Shown: one piece after another, positions 47,113 through 58,010 of the stretch
Numbering within the stretch: position 1 is the first letter of the stretch
How the letters are laid out: each line of letters opens with the position of its first letter
Assembly (NCBI RefSeq): GCF_018873765.1
Contig: NC_057925.1
Location: forward strand, 58,416,970-58,480,969
DNA length: 64,000 nucleotides
Direction of reading: 5' to 3'
Source of the DNA: Telopea speciosissima
Lineage: Eukaryota > Streptophyta > Magnoliopsida > Proteales > Proteaceae
The notes under the pieces: generated by a model
What the model was told of the DNA's origin: nothing
Databases searched by the model: none
The model's input: the letters and a program-made list of their open reading frames with translations, nothing else
Translations under genes and position numbers: made by a program

Positions 47113-48824
47113 AGAGTAAATTATTCCCCCTCCCATCGATTATGCTCGAATGACAAACCCCACCCCTGGGTATTGAGTAATAACTCTCCCCTCCCCTGAA
47201 ATCAAAAGATTCTGTCAACCTTATCTAATATGTTAAAAATCATTGTTAAGTTATGACATCACACTAAATACATTCAATTAAACCCTAAAATGCCCTTATG
47301 TTTGTGATATTCTAATAATACCCCTAACCATATCAAAACCCTAATGACATCTCTAGAAACCCTAATTTCTCCAGTTTGAGTAACGGTCACCACCGGCCAC
47401 CACCGCCATGGCGGAAGCTGTTTTGGGTGCTGAAGTCTGTGACTTCGATCTTGACTTCCCCAAGGTGTAAATTTGGTGAATTGGTCTTGATATGTGGAGT
47501 TGGACACTGCATAGAACCCAAGAGAGACGAAAGAGACGTTGATGGAACCTAGCTCGGGGAATTCTGAATCACAGAAGGTTGCAGGAGGAGTGAAAGTGCA
47601 GGAGATGAGGAAGCAGGTCCTTCAGAAGGTTCACTCCTTTGGTGGATCAAAGGAAGATAGGTATGCTGCACCCCGGTTGGATTGTGTATCGGATGTAAAT
47701 TAAGATGTCTTACCTTGCATCTATGTATTATTAATCATTCAAATATGATGCCCAGGCTGGTCCTGCACTTTCGTTTGCCTCCCGTAGACCAATTTGGGTT
47801 GTGGACCAGAAGGTTTGTGCAGATCAAAATGGCTGGTTTATTATGTTCCAATCGATTCAGGGATGGTGGAACTTGATTCTATTAAATCACTCCAAGAAGA
47901 TCAAAATGGCTTGCAGATGATTAAAACTTTACTTGGGGATTCCAATACTCGTCAGTCAACACCAACGGCAACAGCAACAGCAACAACGGCCCCTAAGATC
48001 TTTGGCCGTGACCTTAGAGTCTGGGCAGCTCAAATCCTCGTTCAATCACTATTAATTTCTCTCCAAAGGTGGAAGAAGATGATGAGGGTTTCCACTTTCC
48101 AATTAGAATCCTACATAGTGCAAGCAGCAGTCCCTAGACATGGTAAAACCATAGTTATGACCAAAGAAATGGGTCCTAATCGAGTCGACATGTTGCCTCG
48201 GTCTGATGAGCGAAAACCTTGGAAAAAGGGAAGAAAGCCTGCTATAATGGGAGAGAGGAGCCATTAAACCATGTGGAAGCAGAGACGCAAAGGCAGCAGA
48301 AACTTAATCAGCGATTTTATGTATTAAGAGCGGTGGTTCCCAACATCTCAAAGATGGACAAGGCTTCGTTTCTTGAAGATGCCATTACCCATATCACTAA
48401 TTCTCTCTCAGTTTTGAATCGAATCCTAAAATATGGTTTCAGATTGGTATTCTATCATTACGGTTGAGTCTTGTTGCATTTTTTTGTATTTTTTTTAAAT
48501 CAGATAATTTATTGTTGTTTCTGATCAGCAGCAGGGAAAGGGTGAGGAGAGAGCATGAGTCGGGCGGTGAGATGGGTTGTGTTGGCAGCAGGGTGGGGGT
48601 GGAGTTGCAGGAAAAGGGTTGCAGAGGAGGAAGAAGAAGAAGATGAAGAATAAGAAGAGGGGGTAATATAGTCTTTTGCTAACACTTAGCAGCGATTTTT
48701 AACGGAATGGGTGACGTTGATAGAACCTTCTGAATTCGGGGAAGGGGAGAGTTATTACACAATATCCAGGGATGGGGTTTGTCATTCGAACATAATCGAG
48801 GGGAGGGGGGGAGTAATTTACTCT
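47113..48824. mobile_element. Pack-type TIR transposon carrying a bHLH gene fragment
   Basis: 1,712 bp bounded by terminal inverted repeats of about 110 bp (left AGAGTAAATTATTCCCCC..., right ...GGGGGGAGTAATTTACTCT) that match through 'tcgaatgacaaacccca' and 'taataactctccc'. Unit B has the empty site (gataaaaagtaataaaa, 33196-33212). Flanks suggest a decayed 7-9 bp duplication (ataaactgg and aaaaagtaa), compatible with a Mutator-like element but not proof. No transposase is present; the interior is a decayed bHLH gene (separate entry). Long TIRs plus captured host coding sequence fit a Pack-MULE or similar element. It lies about 2.3 kb upstream of neprosin gene C. Confidence 0.85.
47542..48420 (+). 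pseudogene. Captured JAM/AIB-like bHLH transcription factor fragment
   Basis: Reading along the plus strand in changing frames gives, in order: EMRKQVLQKVHSFGGSKEDR YAA (MYC N-domain); VYYVPIDSGMVELDSIKSL then EDQNGLQMIKTLLGDSNT (end of that domain); [21 protein letters not shown]; and [20 protein letters not shown] then [20 protein letters not shown] (bHLH basic region and first helix). This order and wording match MYC2-related JAM/AIB (bHLH3/13/17) proteins, which act in jasmonate and ABA responses and are usually single-exon. Most of the MYC N-domain centre and all sequence after helix 2 are missing. Frames shift near 47680, 47790 and 48225, and the basic region has Thr and Gln where Arg is usual (AETQRQQK for AERQRREK). 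It cannot encode a working factor. Confidence 0.85.
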
Positions 48825-48963
48825 AAAAAGTAATAAAAAAATTGATAACAAGGGGAAGGGAGGGGTAATTTGGGTATTTAAAAATAACAGGGAATAAAAT
48901 TGAGGTAAAAGTTTGAGAGTATCGGGGAAAAATAAAGTCTAAGGCAGTGGAGTATTAATAAAT

Positions 48964-49131
48964 GGGAAAAAGATCTCTGTCCCGAAGTGTGGGCTACGCC
49001 AGCACTCCCATGAGTCTATCTCTCTCCTCCTCATGTGAAAAGACATCTCTACCCCTTGTTTGAAAGAGGAGAGAGATAGACACATGGGAGTGCTGGCGTA
49101 GCCCACACTCCCAGACAGAAAACTGCTTCCC
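48964..49131. mobile_element. Foldback MITE, GGGAAAAAG family, copy 3 (unit C)
   Basis: 168 bp, GGGAAAAAGATC to ACTGCTTCCC, with the exact 9-bp duplication TTAATAAAT at 48955-48963 and 49132-49140. The empty site is in unit B at about 33333. Confidence 0.92.
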
Positions 49132-49264
49132 TTAATAAATATAGACTCTTTTTTTTTTTTTTGTATACAAATAAATATAGACTTAGTGTACGGGGAGTGA
49201 TAGTAATTGCCCCATTATAATGTAAAATAGATAGAATATTACTTTACTCTCCTATTATTATATT

Positions 49265-49433
49265 GGGAAAAAGTTCTCTGTCCAGAAGTGTGGCCTACGC
49301 CAGCACTCCCATGAGTCTATCTCTCTCATCTTCATGTGAAAAGACACTTCTGCCCTCTTGTTTTAAGGAGGAGAGAGATAGACACATGGGAGTGCTGGCG
49401 TAGGCCACACTCCCGTACAGAAAACTGTTTCCC
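49265..49433. mobile_element. Foldback MITE, GGGAAAAAG family, copy 4 (unit C)
   Basis: 169 bp, GGGAAAAAGTTC to ACTGTTTCCC, with the exact 9-bp duplication TATTATATT at 49256-49264 and 49434-49442. It lies only a few bases from the position where unit B received copy 2, but with a different duplication. Confidence 0.92.
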
Positions 49434-49791
49434 TATTATATTAAAACAACAACTCTAATATATGACTTTTAAAAGTTAAAATACCTACCAACCATTGCAT
49501 GCCCTCGACCCGGCTATCAAGAACTCAAGATATGCTCTCTATTGCAATTTTCTTTTTTTTTTTTTTTTTTTTATATATTTAGGGTAAAGGACCATAACCT
49601 TATGAACATTTAGAAAATTGTAATTATTTTAGAATTTTGGGAAAATGTTTTCTGAGCAATCATCCACGAAAAAATAGGCTTTACTAAGCATCTTTTGTGT
49701 CTATCTCTCTCTTCTTCATATAAAAGGACCTTGTTGCCCTTTCATGTGTGATACCACTTTATCACATCTCATTGGAAAACTGAATCGTGTG

Positions 49792-49908
49792 TAGCGATGT
49801 AAACGGGTATTTAAAAATCCTAATTCAATTCGCATCCATATTCGTATAGGGGTATTCGAATTCGATTTGCATCCGTATCCAATCACATCCAATCCTTTTA
49901 CATCCCTA
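49792..49908. mobile_element. Small hAT-like MITE in unit C
   Basis: TAGCGATGTAAACGG to TTTTACATCCCTA, with the flank ctcgtgtg on the right and aatcgtgtg on the left. Counterpart of 35356-35472. Confidence 0.78.
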
Positions 49909-50061
49909 CTCGTGTGAGAGAGAAACCTAAGAGATAATTTGACTCTCTCCTTCATTGGGCGTCCTCATTTACATACTTCATTTTACTTTGTTGCCCTCAA
50001 CACTACTTTTTTTTCCCTCCATCTTCTTCTTCGAGCACGAATACATCTTCTTCTGCAACCC

Positions 50062-50749
50062 ATGCAATCCCATCCAATCCCCTGCCATGTTCTTCCTCCT
50101 GCCCAACCCCCTATAATCCTCTGTCGCAGTCGCCGGAGCTGCTGTTGCATCTGCCGTCTCTAGACTACCATCCTCATGATCCTGCTCGCAGCCATCGTTG
50201 GGGCCATCATATAGGTCCTCTATTGCCCCCACCTTCCCCATCTTCTCCATGACGGCAGTCCAGATGTCGCAATTCAATGTTATGACCTCCAAGGACGGCT
50301 CTTCCTCCCGATTAAACTCCAAGATCGATCTCGCCATTTTTACTGGGAACCCAAACAAAAAGCTCTTTAATTTTCTTCTATGACCCAGCCACTATCACCT
50401 TGAGATCCGATAGTGTCTATGTCGGCAACGGGACTTTCCCGATGTATACCCACGACACCAAGAACATGACCCGTTCTGAGGACAACGGTGACAAGCACCT
50501 GTGAAGATCTGGACTTGTCGCGTCGCCATTGAAGTCGGATCTAAAGAAGGGAGGAATACCAAAGGGGCGGTATAGTTGGACATGAAGGTGAGGTGGGAGG
50601 TCTAAAGACGAAGAAGGTTATGATCAGGGTTACATGCGATGGTCTCACAATGAACATTTCAAAAGGGAAGACTCTGGCGATTTTGACTTCATCGTCTGAT
50701 ACGACGTGTAAGGTTAGGCTGCGGATCAAAATCTGGAAATGGACTTCCT
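50062..50749 (+). pseudogene. NDR1/HIN1-like (NHL, LEA_2) pseudogene
   Basis: Fragments in successive frames follow the NHL layout: a cytosolic Pro-rich start (MQSHPIPCHVLPPAQPP), a Cys/Arg block (RRSCCCICRL), a membrane helix (LLAAIVGAII), then LEA_2 text: MSQFNVMTSKDGSSSRLNSK, GNPNKK, YDPATITLRSDSVYVGNGTF, and the end LKTKKVMIRVTCDGLTMNIS plus CKVRLRIKIWKWTS with a stop. NHL proteins are membrane-anchored defence-related proteins, usually intronless. In-frame stops follow RRSCCCICRL (about 50161) and the membrane helix (about 50212), and frames shift near 50370 and 50600. It sits in the upstream region of neprosin gene C, absent from units A and B. How it arrived (retroposition or inside a larger element) is not clear. 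Confidence 0.75.
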
Positions 50750-51062
50750 GAACATTGTATTGGCTAATTTTGTAAATTGAAACCCAATATGGTTTAATTT
50801 TGTTAATTGAAACAATCACTGGCTAATTTGGTAAGACCAAACCCAATATAGTCTAATCTTGTAATTTTCCCAAAAATAATCCCTCTAATAGTAGGAGATA
50901 AATTAGTGACTCACAAGAACCGTGATCATAGCAACTGTGTTAATATAGGTCTCTATTATAAAGCCTATTTAAACTCAATAAATTCACCCCAAAACGATGG
51001 CTGAACCATGTTAACTTGCTTCGCCCGTGTGTGTGCTTGAATTCAGAACAGAAACTGAGTTC

Positions 51063-51069
51063 TATAAAT
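51063..51069 (+). promoter_or_regulatory. TATA box of neprosin gene C
   Basis: TATAAAT 84 bp before the ATG. The upstream conserved block found in A and B is missing; similarity starts only at 'gaaactgagttctataaatc'. Confidence 0.65.
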
Positions 51070-51146
51070 CATCTCGTTTCAGTGACGCGAGAGAGCAGGA
51101 AGAAATTCCTTCAACCTGTTGTAGTAGTGTTTCCTTGGTGCTCACC

Positions 51147-54100
51147 ATGGCAACATGGGTTAGCGGTGAGAGCAGGAGGAAGCGAGTAAGAGTGCTGCTA
51201 TTCCTGATATCCTTCTACTTGATGCCTCTGATCCCCTTCTCATGCTCTGCTGCTGAGATGCCCATTTCCCGTCACAAGCTCGAAGTTCAGAACCACTTGA
51301 AACGCCTCAACAAGCCCGCCGTTAAAAGTATTAAGGTTCTCCCTCGCTTTCTCTTTTTATGTTCATTAATGAGTGGAAAATACAATCTTTTTGGCTTATG
51401 ACTGCTGAGGATTATTAGATTTTTCTTGGACATTTCAATTCGGTGGTGACAGAGCCCAGATGGAGATATCATTGATTGCGTCCATGCTTCTAATCAACCT
51501 GCATTCGACCATCCTTCTCTCAAAAACCATACAATTCAGGTTCTTCTGTGTTTCTGTTCTCCTCAACTTCTGGCCTTGGTTGCTATACTTGGTAGGTATT
51601 TATTTATTTTTTCCTGGGTTTTTTAGATGAGACCAAGCTTTCATCCAGAAGGGCTTTTCGACAAAAACAAAGCCACTACCAAGTCCGAACAAAGTTCAAA
51701 CTCCATTACTCAGCTGTGGCATTTTAGTGGAAGATGCCCTGAAGGAACCATACCCATCAGAAGAACAACCAAAGATGATATTCTAAGGGCAAGCTCAGTC
51801 GAAAGATTCGGAATGAAGAAGCACACAACAATCCCTCAACCCCATTCTGTGAATCCTGCCGCGATAAATCCAGGTGGTCATGAGGTAAAGAGACGGGAGC
51901 GAAATTAAATTGGAAAAAGAAAACAACTTTTTCAACTACTTTTCTGACCTTTTCATCAAATTTGACGGTTAAAACGGAGTCTTAAAACGCGTTACCCTTT
52001 TTAATCATTTCTGAGTTTTTTTCACAAAATTAGCCCATTAGCCACTCCTTGTTTCAGTTAACAAAAATATGCTGTTTTACGATTGGTTTTACAAAACTAT
52101 TCAAAAGAGTGCTTCTTCCTGGAATTGGTTCTTATCCAATCGTGGCGGGAGCTGTACCTGTGCGGCACCGCTAAACGACAAAAAAAATAGGGGTAAGATA
52201 GTCATTTCACAGGTAGGTCCAACTGAGCCCCACATGTGACATGACCACCCTCCCCCTATATTTAGAGTGATTTTTGGTGCTGCACAGTGCAACTCCCGCC
52301 ACAGCTGCACAAGATCCAAGTGCCTTCTTCCCCTATTAAAGAGCTTTTTTGTTTTTTGTGACAATTTTACCCCACCTCCATGTTCACGATTCTTTCGAGA
52401 CTTCCCACTCCTACCCCTTTCTTCTTCTTCTTCCTTACATCACATCTGCCATGCCGCTGTGCCCACAAGCCCCCACCCCATGATGTACCCCAACAGACTT
52501 CATCCGCCCCTACCCCCCTTCTTCTCCTTCTTCCTGCCGCCACCCCACCACACCCTTCCCTACCCTCTTCTTCTTCTCCTTCTGACCTTATTCTTTAGAA
52601 GAAGAGAGAGAGAGAGAGAGGTCGGCGTCGGAATCCCACCTCAAGAGGCTACCTTGTAAACCTACTTCTGCGGTTCTCTTTTGCCCTGGTAAGAAAACAG
52701 GAAAAATTATAAGATGAACTAGAAGATGAGGCCGGCATTGGAATCCCATCTTCCCGACCCCCTGCCTGTAGGATATAGCTCCCCATGAAATGTCTTCCAT
52801 GGGATATCTGAGCTTTCCATGGTTTGGATTAATGACAGATTACATTGACAAATTGTAAAATTGCAGTTTTCAAAATTAATTTCGGCGACAACATCAATGA
52901 ATACGGATCATAAAAATTTTCAAAGGCAAAATTCTGCAACTGGAAAATGTAATAACCATGGTGTTTGCAAAAAATCCACTAAAATATAAAACAGAAGACA
53001 AAAATGGAGTTCGTTGTACTATGAAATTAAAGTGTTCTTTAATCAAACCGAAATGTTCTTCTGCTCTGTGAAGGAAACAGGAAAATCAGAACCAGAATGC
53101 TCCTCCCTGCCGCCCGCCCCCACTCTATCGCCACAAGACACAAATCAGCACGGCAAGAAATAGGGGCCTAAGGAATTCAGCCTCTGCATTTTGTTACTGA
53201 AATTTAAGGAAAAATTTCTTCTTTAATTGGAGCACACCCATCCCACAATGCCAATAACCCATTCGGCCAAGCATCGTCAAGGAGGAGCCGAAGTTCTACC
53301 GAAAAAAAAAGAGGGAAACCAAAGTTGAAGAGAGGAATCATCGCCGACAACTTTTCGGCACAAACAATGAAGCAAAAGCTCTTCATCTCTTTGTCGGGCA
53401 AAACCGGAATGGTTGAAGCCGCGCGGGTGCAGCATGGGGTTACAGGGAAGGGGTAGGGATAGAAATGTCTAACAATATAAATAAGGAAGGTAGATAAACT
53501 GTAGTAGATAGTTTTGTGAACTTAAACTCAATATTAGATAATTTTGTTAAGTAAAACATATATTGGAAAAATTATCACCCTCAGTACTGGAGGCAGTTCT
53601 ATGTGTAACGTGCAGCGCAGGACCGCCCCCAGTATTTGGGGGCAATAAAAATCCACATATAGTGACTAATTTTGTGAAAAGAAACTCAAAATTGACTAAT
53701 CCAGTAATTTTTCCTTTATTTTTTTGCATTTTTTTAAGACCTTAGATTTGTTGAACAATGACTTATTTAACTGATCATATCTCTCTCTCCCAAATTCTGA
53801 TCAGTCTGATTCTTTAAAAATGACTCGAAGAGATATATTTTTTACGATATCACCTTCAACTCAAGGTCAACGCACAGACATCGAAATTAGAAACATGTAT
53901 TTCAAAAAAAAAATCCTCAATTTTTATGAGAATAGTACCTTTTTTTAAAAAAAAAAAATATGAATGTCTAAAACACCTATCATCCATTTTCCATTTTTCT
54001 CTGTTTTTTAACAGTTTTATTTGATCGTTCATTTGCAATTTTTTATCGTTAAAATCCAACACTCCTTTTGTTTGCCGTTCCACTTTTTTATAACTATGTT

Positions 54101-56864
54101 ACTTATACCTTTTTGTTTTCCCTTTTTTGTTTTTTAAATTTCACTTGGAATGAGTAGCATGCAATAGCCTACGTTAAAGGGGACAAGTATTACGGAACAA
54201 AAGCAACCATTAACTTGTGGAAACCCAATACCCAACAGCCTAATGAGTTCAGCTTATCTCAGCTCTGGGTCGTGGAAGATTCTTCTAGTCAAGATGTCAA
54301 CACCATTGAAGCTGGTTGGCAGGTATTATTTCTTTGGGGCACTGTTCTTATGCCGCAACGCAGGTTGTTCCCAGGCACATGGGATGGACGTAATGACCAC
54401 CCTAGTCTCATGCACAGGCTGTGCTGGGCACAGAGAACATTCTCCCTATTTCTTTGTTATTCTTCAAAGTATACGTTTTGCACACACCCAAAAAACAAAA
54501 GGAAAAGTGAGTTGAGAAACCTATTTTGGGTTTCTCTTTGGGTTGATTTTCTTCTTTCGTTTACAAAATACAGGTCTTACCATATTTCTATGGAGACAAC
54601 AATACGAGACTCTTCATCTACTGGACTGTATGCTTTCATTTTTCCTTCGTATCTGCTTTGGGGTCATTAGTCTTTTTATTTTTTTTCTTTTATTCTGTAT
54701 TGTTGTTTTCGAGTTTTAACCATCTAATTCCTGCTCTTTTTTTTTGTTTCTCTTTCTCCGTATAGAGTGACTCTTATCAATCCACGGGTTGCTACAACCT
54801 CGTCTGCTCAGGCTTTGTTCAGACCAACAATCAAATAGCATTGGGTGGAAGCCTCTCTCCTGTGTCTGCGTATAGTGGTTCCCAATATGATATCACTATA
54901 CTTGTCTGGAAGGTAAAAACCAATGTATCCATCTATCTGAGATGAAAGATATAAAGATTAGGGGAAAATATAGGGACCATGGTTCGTAATCTCGGATCGG
55001 ATCGATCGGATCAGATCGGTATCGGTCAAAGCCAATCTGGAGATTAGACCGGTATAACAAAATTATGATGGATCGTTCCTTGGATCGGCCGATCTACTCC
55101 GATATTTAATATTTTTTGGGGTTTCCTGGTCCCAAGCCTTTGAAGCTGTGATTTATAGGTTTGATGTTTCAAATCAGTCAGAAAAAGAGGGACTCTTACC
55201 TTTTTTTACTAGAATTGTTTAAAGATTGATCTTCTTAAGGTGGTTAGGGTGTTATTTAGAGAATTAGCTTCAAATCCGCCAGTGAAAAGGGAGGGATCTA
55301 ACCATTTTGTATTAGAAATCTACTATGGGAAGATTTCAATCCTTAAAAACATTGTTTCAATCCCATAAAACTTGGAGTTGTTTAGATAATAGCGGTAGTG
55401 GGTGAGGTTGAGGAGGTGGAAAAGATAAGATTAACCTAAAAAATAGGATTAGGAAGTGATTCCCGTTTATTAAGCCTCATTTTTTACCTTTTTACTTTTT
55501 TATTATTTTTATGACCGATACAACAATCGATTGGATAAAACCTGATTTTTAGATGTTTTTTACCGATCTAAGGCAATGTTGACCGATCCGGATCGATATC
55601 GGATCAGTATCGATGTTGACCGATCCCGAGATTAGGAACCTTAATAGGGACACCCCCTCAAGTAGACCCCCTCATCTTCAAAACCTTTCAAACACACCCT
55701 CTCATCTATTGAAAGCATGTAAATTAGTTCATCAAGCTAACTGCGGTTTAGTTTTAGACGTCAACTCTCACCCAACCATATTTTTAGGATCAGATTGCCC
55801 AAATTAAAAGTTTGAAGACAAAAATACCCTTTTAGGGGTAAATACAACTCATGCCTTTTTTTTTCCTAGACTGCCATAGGGTTGGGCACATCTGTGCCTA
55901 AGGCCCTTGCCACAATTGCACGTGGGAGAGAGAGAGAGAGAGAGCTTACTGGAGGAGTAGCAGCGGCGGCCAGAGATGCAAGGGTGGAGGGTTGAGGAGA
56001 CGGCGACCGAAGATGAAGGGTGGGGGATCGAGGTGATAGCAATGGTGAGGATGCAAAAATGATTATGGTTCATGAGAGATTTGGGAAATGTGGTAACTGG
56101 AAGGGTGTGAGGACTTAGGGTAGTTTAGTCTCTTTTTGTTTTAATGTATTAAGGTATAGAGGGTATTTTAGTAAATTTATGTTTTCTATCAATTAGGTAA
56201 TGGTGAGTTAACTCGGTAGACTGAGTCAGAAAGTTTTGAAAAGGAGAGGATGTACATGAAAACAGGTCATAGTTGAGCTGGTGTCCCTATATTTTCCCTT
56301 AAATATTATAAATGAGAAAGAAAAACAAATCCAAGGACCCACATAAAATTTTTAGGGTTAATAAAAAAGATTACAGAAAAGCTGGAGAGAATCTCTTGAT
56401 ATTTGTTCATTTATAAATTTTCTTGTTCCTTTATTTAATTTTTTTAAAAGTAAAATTCCACTTAATTTAAGTCTGTTATGGCATTGTAGGATCCAACGGA
56501 TGGGAAATGGTGGATGCAATTGAATGATTCTGTGTTAGGCTACTGGCCTTCTTCCCTCTTCTCGTACTTGGCTGACAGTGCATCCATGATTGAGTGGGGA
56601 GGAGAGGTTACAAACACAGAATCATTTGGTCAGCACACATCAACTCAGATGGGTAGTGGGCATTTCCCTCAAGAAGGCAATGGTAAGGCAAGTTATTTCC
56701 GGAATATTCAGGTTATTGATGGATCCAATAATCTAAAAGCCCCAAATGGAATCAGCACCTTGGCTATGTATGCCACTTGCTATAATATCCTAAGTGGCAA
56801 TAATAGTGATTGGGGGAACTACTTCTACTATGGTGGACCTGGCAGAAACCCCAATTGCCTATGA
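51147..56864 (+). CDS. Neprosin-domain secreted glutamic-peptidase-like protein, copy C
   Basis: Seven exons: 51147-51335, 51453-51539, 51627-51884, 54158-54322, 54574-54627, 54766-54912 and 56490-56864, giving 424 residues with all junctions GT-AG. Signal peptide, [16 protein letters not shown] and IEWGGE are kept. Exon 3 has the extra codon seen in B. Distinct changes: [11 protein letters not shown] after the signal peptide, [10 protein letters not shown] with Leu for Tyr in exon 5, DPTDGKWW at the start of exon 7, and Leu instead of Pro as last residue. Intron 3 (2.27 kb), intron 4 and intron 6 (1.58 kb) are swollen by insertions absent from A and B. The coding frame is intact, so function is likely, although the promoter differs from those of A and B. 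Confidence 0.95.
51885..54157 (+). other. Intron 3 of neprosin C, expanded by insertions
   Basis: Only the ends (51885-52020 and about 53735-54157) match introns 3 of A and B. The ~1.7 kb between is C-specific: a palindromic-ended element (52142-52302), CT- and GA-rich stretches (52400-52620) and AT-rich DNA with repeated 'aattttgt' text near 53500-53710. No gene is recognised there. Confidence 0.65.
52142..52302. mobile_element. Inverted-repeat element in intron 3 of neprosin C
   Basis: GTGGCGGGAGCTG at the left and CAACTCCCGCCAC at the right, with partly complementary interiors ('gtgcggcacc', 'ggtgctgcac'). Its termini resemble those of the palindrome at 35526. Confidence 0.65.
54336..54446. 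mobile_element. MITE in intron 4 of neprosin C
   Basis: 111 bp, GGGGCACTGTTC to AACATTCTCCC, with the exact 9-bp duplication TATTTCTTT (54327-54335 and 54447-54455). Introns 4 of A and B are empty at this site. It is related to the elements in intron 6 of A and B. Confidence 0.85.
54961..56299. mobile_element. MULE-like non-autonomous element in intron 6 of neprosin C
   Basis: Inverted ends GGGGAAAATATAGGGAC and GTGTCCCTATATTTTCCCT. Flanks taaagatta (54952-54960) and taaatatta (56300-56308) form a 9-bp duplication with one change. It contains a nested insertion (54977-55642). It has no coding capacity. Introns 6 of A and B lack it. Confidence 0.78.
54977..55642. mobile_element. hAT-like element nested in the intron-6 element
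   Basis: Ends CCATGGTTCGTAATCTCGG and CCGAGATTAGGAACCTT are inverted. Flanks tataggga (54969-54976) and aataggga (55643-55650) form an 8-bp duplication with one change, the hAT size. The interior is rich in 'gatcggat' and related text. Confidence 0.72.
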
Positions 56865-57043
56865 AGGATAAATCCAATTAGGTCCTCTCTCTTTCTCATG
56901 TAACATTCAGTGTAAGAGTGATGGAGATTCTATAATTGCAAGAGCGTTGCTAGGGAAGAAACCAACTTCAATTAAATAACTTTAGGCTTCGTAAGCCATC
57001 ATCAAGGAAGACAATCAACTGTAATCTTTAAAGAATATACATG

Positions 57044-57335
57044 TGTTAAGATATGTAAAACAATAGGGGGGAGTCCCCCTAGCGTGGTTTCTTTTGTTGC
57101 TTTATGCCTTTAATTGTTAGTTTTTTAATCTTTTTAAATTTTTCCTAGTCTATGTAAGTTTCCTGTTTAGGCTTTAATATAATAAATATAGTTGGTATGA
57201 TAGAAGAAACATTCTATCATATAGCCCTTTCTCCCATTGTTCTCTCTTCTTCTCCATTGATCTCACTCTTCTCTCTTTTCTTTACCAGTCACTCACTGGT
57301 AACAGGTTCTGGGATTCTTTACATGATGGTATATA
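57044..57335 (+). mobile_element. Copia-type LTR remnant, unit C
   Basis: Counterpart of 29242-29547, TGTTAAGATATG to GATTCTTTACA at 57323, followed by a strongly diverged primer-binding site. It is the most decayed of the three copies. Confidence 0.72.
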
Positions 57336-58010
57336 AACTTTAATCAATACTTGTTTCTCTTATTTATTATCGTTTTGAGAGTCATTTTGGGTTTCTGGTT
57401 TGATGAAGAAAACAAAATGTAGAAGTCGATCTTAAACCAAAAAAAATCAATGGGAGATTAATCACAACAAGGTCAATACAATGAGAAACAAATTAAATAA
57501 CAAAAACCCTTTTTTTTATTCTTGTTTTTTCTAGTACATATGAATGGAGAACATAAAAGATTAGAAGAAAGGAAAAGGGGATGAGCTATCTCAGCCCTAG
57601 GTCTCCCGGTCGTTGAACAGGGAATGTTCTCCCATAACCGATAACAAACATGGCCTCAAAAATTTATTATTCAATTTTGATTCAAGTACAATTGATGGGG
57701 TCTGCATTTTTTCTTGTGCACTTTATTAGATTTTAAAGTGCAAAGGTGCAGAGGGGTGGGGGCTAAGATACCAGTGGTGAGGGCGGTGATATTTAATCAC
57801 TCAGAGGTGCAGAGGTGCAGAGCGGTGGGTGTGGGGTGGGAGGGATTGCAAGAAGAAGAAGAAGAGAGAAAAATGAAATAACAGTATTTTGGGCATTAAT
57901 TTTTTTTTTCCTTGGCCACGTGCGAGTAACAATGGAATTTTTTATTTTTTATTTTTGGTGAAAGTAACAATGGAAAGTAGGGGGAGGAAATCGTAAAACT
58001 CTCTTTATTT

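Larger units (their letters stand above)
44626..57700 (+). repeat. Segmental repeat unit C of the neprosin array
   Basis: Third unit. Order: foldback element (44648), coding-like fragments (45163-46006), spacer, neprosin gene, Copia remnant (57044). It shares the 31700-31960 block with B (45350-45600). Unit-specific insertions: 46829, 47113-48824, the two MITEs at 48964 and 49265, the NHL pseudogene region at 49920-50760, and large insertions in introns 3, 4 and 6 of the gene. Confidence 0.88.
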
